Assembly (NCBI GenBank): GCA_003550325.1
Contig: QKWP01000785.1
Span: 140,901-204,900 of the forward strand
Reading direction: 5' to 3'
DNA length: 64,000 bases
Origin: Gigaspora rosea
Lineage: Eukaryota; Glomeromycota; Glomeromycetes; Diversisporales; Gigasporaceae
Every line of letters begins with the position of its first letter. Within the stretch, counting starts at the first letter, position 1. Shown in pieces: positions 58,837-64,000 of the stretch. The notes under the pieces were generated by a model that made no database searches, was not told where the DNA came from, and was given only the letters and a program-made list of their open reading frames with translations. Both the position numbers and the translations under genes were made by a program.

Positions 58837-59992
58837 TTACAGACTTTTTTCTATCATTAAGACCATAAACAAATAAACATGCTGACTTCCGACAAGGTGT
58901 AAAGTGAGCGCCAATAGAATTGTTGTATCTTTTGGATTGTATTGAACGTCGCTCTGGATGATTTCCACACTATCCACATTATTAGAAATATTTGTCAATA
59001 CTGTCTCCATCTGCGTAGTATTTTCAACTGCTTTTAATGCACAAGTGCCTAGCATACAAATTCCAAAGTAGAGTTAAGACTTTACTATGTTTTTATATCC
59101 GGATTTATTTTATATCCGGATGCATTCTGATATAATTACTATGTTTTACTATAAATATTAAAATATCAATCCGGATATATTTATATCCGGATTGAAGTCT
59201 TAACTCTATTCCAAAGTCATTAATCTTATAGTGCAATGACTTTTATCTCCAGAAGCGGGATTTATTTCGCTTTTTTTGAGCATTAATAAATATTGAGTGT
59301 CAAAATTAAAACTTGCTGGTGGCCCCACAATAGCCCATATAAGTTTTGCTGTTAAATAACCTTTCTTCTTAAATAAAATTCGCTTTGTATGTTATGAACG
59401 ACAATAACAGGGAAGTTTTTATCTTGATTCACATAATCTACATGTGAAGAAAATACATTTTTATCGTTTTCACTTACTACAGATGCAAAAATATTGAATT
59501 CATCTATATTCCCGATTTCTTTTAGATAAGTAGACAGTTCGTGGATATAAAGTGTTTTTTTTTTTGTTATTATTGAAATAAATATCATCAGCTTGTACTA
59601 TTAATTTCACGAAGAATAAATATTCATTACTAAAGGTGAAATAGTCATGTCAAAATTAAATAAATTTCTACCTTACAAAATTTGATGGCCCATAGCTCTC
59701 AAAACTTCTTTTTGTAATTCTTCATCTAATAATTCAAATATCGAATAAATTTCATTATATCCAACTATTCCCCATGTAGTTTCGTCTTCAAGAGATTCTA
59801 CCCAAAGGTTTATATCTTTTTGAGAAAAGTTAATTCCGCCAAGAAATTTAATGGAAATTTTTCTATTTCTGTTACAGAAACTATTTTCAGTATCATAAAA
59901 AAGTCTAAACCAAGTCCAGCGTTTAAATTATACGCTTTAAGTTCAATTTGAGTTTGCACGTTAATAGGTTTTTTATTTTCACCTATAATAAT
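58837..59992 (-). pseudogene. Relic of a lineage-specific multi-exon gene, split by a MITE
   Basis: The minus strand from about 59992 reads KPINVQTQIELKAYNL, then (one-base shift) RKISIKFLGGINFSQKDINL, WVESLEDETTWGIVGYNEIY and SIFELLDEELQKEVLRAMGH. A second part at 59588-59352 has STYLKEIGNIDEFNIFASVV and DYVNQDKNFPVIVVHNIQSE. A third, about 59330-59220, has GPPASFNFDTQYLLMLKKSE. After the inserted element comes GTCALKAVENTTQMETVLTN and on to 58837. The WxIVxYxxIxxIFELLDExL segment resembles a domain seen in expanded Rhizophagus proteins, some annotated as MACPF-like. I cannot confirm the family, and no function is claimed. Frameshifts and the insertion make it a pseudogene. Confidence 0.5.
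59069..59208. mobile_element. 140-bp MITE with 8-bp target duplication, inside a gene relic
   Basis: Inverted ends TAGAGTTAAGACTT (14 bases, perfect). Flanked by TTCCAAAG at 59061-59068 and 59209-59216. Internal ATATCCGGAT palindromes occur four times. The 8-bp duplication points to hAT-type mobilisation, although the ends do not start with CA. Confidence 0.9.
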
Positions 59993-60394
59993 TACAAGTT
60001 ATTAAATTATATTAATCAAAAAAAAAAACATAAATAAATAAAAAAAAAATCAAAAGATCATTATACTGACTTTTAAAATTCTTAGTATATTTTTCATTTT
60101 ATCATAGCCCCGCACAAAATAAGACGTTGCGCGTAAAAATGGCCATATTTTTCTGATATTTTGCGAAGTTTACCAACTTTTTTATCATTGGTTGGGTTGC
60201 CGAACAGACGAAACTAGACAAGCGTTGTTACTTGTGAGTATCAGCCGGTGGTTTCTGATTTATGTGGAAAGGTGAATGGGGCGAATTTTGACTGTTATTG
60301 TTGTGCTCGTGAGTGGAGAGTGAGAGAGAGTCTGTGGCGAGTGTATTTATGTGATTTTTAGCCGATGCTTGGTGTAACGCCACGTGATCGGTTT
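59993..60394. other. Spacer
   Basis: A balanced-composition part at 60180-60420 contains an 81-codon minus-strand frame rich in His, Asn and Ser, without a recognised domain. Confidence 0.4.
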
Positions 60395-61195
60395 TACTTA
60401 TTTGCGCGGGTAACACAAACCAAAAAAGGGGGTCGTCTAAAGCGCAAATCTTACGTTTTTGATACTCCTGCACTTACTTTTTTGATACTGATCGACATGA
60501 AAAATCCCCAGTAAAAATAAGAATTTTCAAAACTTTGAGCGAAGATATCTTGGCAACCATAAGGCCAAATTTGGTAAAACATTTTTATTCGAATTCTATG
60601 GCTTCATAGAATTCAAAAAAAAAAAAAAATTTCATCGAATTTAGTCAAGTGGTTGTCGAGTTATCTTCACTCAAAGTTAGAAAAAATCAAAACGCCTATC
60701 AAAATAGAAGCTGCGCCAAATTTTTTATCTAAGAAGATACCTCGACAACCATCTGACCAAATTTGATAAAACTTTTTTTTTGAATTATATAGCTTCATAT
60801 AATTCAAATAAAAAAAATTTTTATCGAATTTAGTCAAGTGGTTGTCAAGATATCTTTGCTCAAAGTTAGAAAAAAATCAAAACAACTATCAAAATAGAAG
60901 CTGCGCCAAATTTTTTTCTAAATTTGAGCGAAGATATCTTGATGATCATCTAATCAAATTCGATAAAACTTTTTTATTTGAGTTCTATGGCTTTATAAAA
61001 TTCATATAAAAAAAGTTTTATCGAATTTGGTTAGATGATCGTTAAGATATCTTCGCTCAAATTTAGAAAAAAATTTGGCACAGCTTCTATTTTGATAGTC
61101 ATGACATAGAGCCAATAGGATTGTTTATTTTGATCGACACAGATCAGCCCGAAGAGACAAAAACAGCGAAAAAAAAGCAAAAGTCGCAAAAATAC
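60395..61195. repeat. First copy of an 800-bp direct duplication ending at a single N
   Basis: TACTTATTTGCGCGGGTAAC at 60395 recurs at 61197. The copies agree throughout except that an A-run (from 60615) is 15 long here and 12 long in the second copy. The left copy ends at the N (61196). Confidence 0.9.
60528..61075. repeat. Array of three hairpin units
   Basis: Units (about 60528-60683, 60725-60875 and 60915-61062) pair TTGAGCGAAGATATCTTG with AGATATCTTCGCTCAA, around a second palindrome of GAATTCTATGGCTTCATAGA type. Same architecture as the array at 53.7-54.8 kb. Shown again at about 61330-61875 through the duplication. Confidence 0.8.
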
Positions 61196-61196
61196 N
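61196..61196. other. Single-N scaffold join
   Basis: One N between two near-identical 800-bp segments; the 72-codon frame crossing it is not a gene. Confidence 0.9.
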
Positions 61197-61994
61197 TACT
61201 TATTTGCGCGGGTAACACAAACCAAAAAAGGGGGTCGTCTAAAGCGCAAATCTTACGTTTTTGATACTCCTGCACTTACTTTTTTGATACTGATCGACAT
61301 GAAAAATCCCCAGTAAAAATAAGAATTTTCAAAACTTTGAGCGAAGATATCTTGGCAACCATAAGGCCAAATTTGGTAAAACATTTTTATTCGAATTCTA
61401 TGGCTTCATAGAATTCAAAAAAAAAAAATTTCATCGAATTTAGTCAAGTGGTTGTCGAGTTATCTTCACTCAAAGTTAGAAAAAATCAAAACGCCTATCA
61501 AAATAGAAGCTGCGCCAAATTTTTTATCTAAGAAGATACCTCGACAACCATCTGACCAAATTTGATAAAACTTTTTTTTTGAATTATATAGCTTCATATA
61601 ATTCAAATAAAAAAAATTTTTATCGAATTTAGTCAAGTGGTTGTCAAGATATCTTTGCTCAAAGTTAGAAAAAAATCAAAACAACTATCAAAATAGAAGC
61701 TGCGCCAAATTTTTTTCTAAATTTGAGCGAAGATATCTTGATGATCATCTAATCAAATTCGATAAAACTTTTTTATTTGAGTTCTATGGCTTTATAAAAT
61801 TCATATAAAAAAAGTTTTATCGAATTTGGTTAGATGATCGTTAAGATATCTTCGCTCAAATTTAGAAAAAAATTTGGCACAGCTTCTATTTTGATAGTCA
61901 TGACATAGAGCCAATAGGATTGTTTATTTTGATCGACACAGATCAGCCCGAAGAGACAAAAACAGCGAAAAAAAAGCAAAAGTCGCAAAAATAC
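61197..61994. repeat. Second copy of the 800-bp duplication
   Basis: 798 bases, identical to 60395-61195 apart from the shorter A-run. It continues into unique sequence at 61995. Confidence 0.9.
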
Positions 61995-62827
61995 AAGAAA
62001 CAACAGTCTAAATCCATCTTAGTGCATTAATAAAAAATGTCGGGAGGGCAATTTTACTATAAAGCATAACCTCAAACTAACCCTTACTCTAACTTTAATT
62101 AAAAAATTAAAACCATGTAACTGGACACGGCTTTAGAAACTATCCCAGCATCACCGTCAAAATTTCACTATCACGTGATTTTGGCCAATAAAACAACAAG
62201 ATAAGGTGTAATGTAACACAAAGCAAATATCAAAACAAAACATTCGCTTTTTCAAAAATTGCCTATTTCCCTAAAATTTGTATAAGAAACCACCTTTCGG
62301 ACCCTAACAAAAAAAATTTCTTGAGCAATTTTACTATATATTTTGCTAACTTCAAGCCCTATAGGGACCCTAATTCTAACTTAAACGAACTTGAAGTTTT
62401 TTGGGCACAGTCACGAAAAAGTATCAGCGATCCTGGGGAAAATCGGCTTTAGACGTCCCCCAAAAAAGGAATCCTGATTTTGTAAATAAACTAAATGCGT
62501 GAGATAAAAATTTAGGGTTAGGGCCTTAACGTTAGAGGCTATAGGATTAGAATGATATTTAATATAAGTAAAATTTCATTCCTATCATTTTTAATTAGTG
62601 CACCTCCAGGGGCGACCGTCCCATCAATTTGTAGATTGTTACACAATTGATAAAGGTTTTTTTTATATTGTTTTACAATACTTTTTTAGGAAGCTTGGGT
62701 AACTTATCCAGCTATGAAACGTAGCAAAGTGCATTAAGCAAACTTGAAGTATTCGAACCGTCGTATAACATATTTCGTTAATCCCCGTTAATCCCGCACT
62801 GTTATTTTGCTATTTATTTACAAAAAT
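61995..62827. other. Dispersed-repeat sequence and upstream flank of the last gene
   Basis: 62030-62100 (ATGTCGGGAGGGCAATTTTA) is the reverse complement of 51060-51125. 62165-62290 is the reverse complement of the repeat at 53271-53420. TTAGGGTTAGGG at 62512 is only two units. The last 70 bases before 62828 are the likely 5-prime leader of the downstream ORF. Confidence 0.55.
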
Positions 62828-64000
62828 ATGTCTGGAAATAAGCAATGCGTAGAATGTCAAACTACTGAATCGGTCAAATTTAGATCTTTAGAAGACGACA
62901 AGTGGAACGCGGCGGAGAGTAAAGGTTTGGTAAAGTTAGCATGGACAAAAGGTGATATTTTATGTAATAAATGTTATATGCAATTCATAGAAAATCCCCT
63001 AAGAAAGGGCCATAAAGGAATAAAAGCTGTAGTAGATGAAGAAAGTGTAGAGGAGGTAAGCATAGTAGAAGAAGGATGCATGAAGATTGAACTCGCTAAA
63101 GCTATCAAGTCGATAGCAAAAATTTTTTATGAAAGAGAGCATGTAAAAAATGAGGATCCTATCTATGTGTTTGATGAAATGCGAGAATTATTTCAAGAAA
63201 CTGACACAACTTTAAAAGATTTTTTTGATCAACTTTATTCTGCAGCTCGGCCACTTGAACGTAACAAGCAAACAATGGACCGTATGAAAAAATTAATGGT
63301 ATTAATATGTTATCTTCTTGGTTCTTTGAATAACACGAAAATTAACGCCTTTAAGCTTGATCTTGCTTATTATTTAGATTTAGTAGGTACAACTAATGAG
63401 GGCCTAAACACGATGGCAAGTATTGGCGTATCTACAATAGCAAGAACTGTAGAACGCAAAAAGAAACGAATGTCAGATGTACATGGAAATTACGTGGAGA
63501 ATGCTCTTATAAGGTATTCAGAAAATGCATTTGTGTTGAATATCGACGATTATCATAACATTCATGTTTCAAGACAAACTGAGACTACAGAAACTTCTCG
63601 GCCAACACATATGGCGTCTATCTTATTAAATCCATGTTTTGCACCGGCAATCCTACGTAATAGAATAATCAATTCAAAGATCATTGATGATGAATTGATT
63701 ATAAAACATCTTGATAAGCGATTTATCGTAAACCTTGGGATTTCTTATCATAATCGCGGCCGTATGTGGGATGTTGGAAAAGAATTCACCGACGATGAAC
63801 TCTTAGATAGACTAACGCTACATAGTTATAATGACAGATTAGTGGAGAGAACAAGTGAACGCCATATTAAGAATGCCATTCTCGTTGATTTTGTTGCAGG
63901 CAATTTGAAAACAACTGAAGATTATATGAAAGCTCTCCAAGTCGTTTGTGACCACGAATCAATGCAGATGTATCTTTTCAATTATGCAATTCCCATCGTC
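62828..64000 (+). CDS. DDE-like transposase-family gene B, intact to the window edge
   Basis: ATG at 62828 opens 391 codons without a stop or intron to the last base. Residues 7-10 (CVEC) and 46-49 (CNKC) form a CX2C-X35-CX2C zinc-binding module. A helical region follows (FFDQLYSAARPLERNKQTMD, MVLICYLLGSLNNTKINAFK, TMASIGVSTIARTVERKKKR). Residues 238-246 are NIDDYHNIH, followed by ETTETSRPTHMASILLNP and HSYNDRLVERTSERHIKN. The last residues, MYLFNYAIPIV, correspond to NCVAPLV in gene A, directly before its VADWPGQ, so the second putative catalytic Asp lies just outside. Gene A (35367-37702) is a divergent relative with introns. No family name assigned. The intact frame suggests a recently active or conserved gene. 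Confidence 0.8.
   Translation, partial: MSGNKQCVECQTTESVKFRSLEDDKWNAAESKGLVKLAWTKGDILCNKCYMQFIENPLRKGHKGIKAVVDEESVEEVSIVEEGCMKIELAKAIKSIAKIFYEREHVKNEDPIYVFDEMRELFQETDTTLKDFFDQLYSAARPLERNKQTMDRMKKLMVLICYLLGSLNNTKINAFKLDLAYYLDLVGTTNEGLNTMASIGVSTIARTVERKKKRMSDVHGNYVENALIRYSENAFVLNIDDYHNIHVSRQTETTETSRPTHMASILLNPCFAPAILRNRIINSKIIDDELIIKHLDKRFIVNLGISYHNRGRMWDVGKEFTDDELLDRLTLHSYNDRLVERTSERHIKNAILVDFVAGNLKTTEDYMKALQVVCDHESMQMYLFNYAIPIV

Noticed and set aside
61031..61249. 72-codon minus-strand frame
   Set aside because: It crosses the N at 61196.
62510..62530. Telomere repeat
   Set aside because: TTAGGGTTAGGG is only two units inside dispersed-repeat sequence; the same short motif near 34256 is equally isolated.

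Overview
The window is about 70-75 percent A+T and eukaryotic. It has short spliced introns with GTAAGT or GTATGT donors, long AT-rich spacers, many relics of TKL-type protein kinases and Sel1/TPR/LRR repeat genes, a Crinkler-type gene, a DUF4419 gene and a dense layer of non-autonomous transposons. This mix fits an arbuscular mycorrhizal fungus (Glomeromycotina, Rhizophagus-like); that assignment is inferred from gene families. The sequence is scaffolded: there is a 721-base N gap (34584-35304) and two single-N joins (5012, 61196). Each single-N join is flanked by near-identical sequence, so both apparent duplications are probably unmerged contig ends.

Only four gene models look intact. They are a five-exon Crinkler-like gene (25302-26979, +), a three-exon short protein with a KEN box, a D-box-like motif and an acidic tail (39061-39910, -), a five-exon LigB/DODA-type extradiol dioxygenase (41650-42857, -), and an intronless gene running off the right edge (62828-64000, +). 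The last is related to a decayed gene at 35367-37702. Together these two outline a large protein family with motifs NIDDYH, VADWPGQ and VENTHSQIR, consistent with a DDE-type transposase that I cannot assign to a named superfamily. A DUF4419 gene (29693-30648, -) is intact except for one homopolymer frameshift.

Layout. 0-10 kb: transposase tail, AT-rich repeats, a LINE ORF1/endonuclease relic on the minus strand (partly shown twice by the false duplication) and a 1-kb minisatellite. 10-25 kb: kinase and Sel1 relics, a dispersed degenerate satellite of roughly 110 bp, foldback elements, a 1-kb tRNA-headed SINE nested inside a TIR element, and a degenerate TPR array. 25-43 kb: most of the intact genes. 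43-53 kb: mostly spacer with hAT-type MITEs carrying perfect 8-bp target duplications, including a threefold nested stack and two elements stacked at one target site. 53-62 kb: two arrays of hairpin repeats, a kinase-LRR fusion relic and a multi-exon relic split by another MITE. 62.8-64 kb: the intact DDE-like gene.

The genes do not form a pathway. The window reads as a transposon-rich accessory region in which expanded lineage-specific families decay around a few conserved genes.
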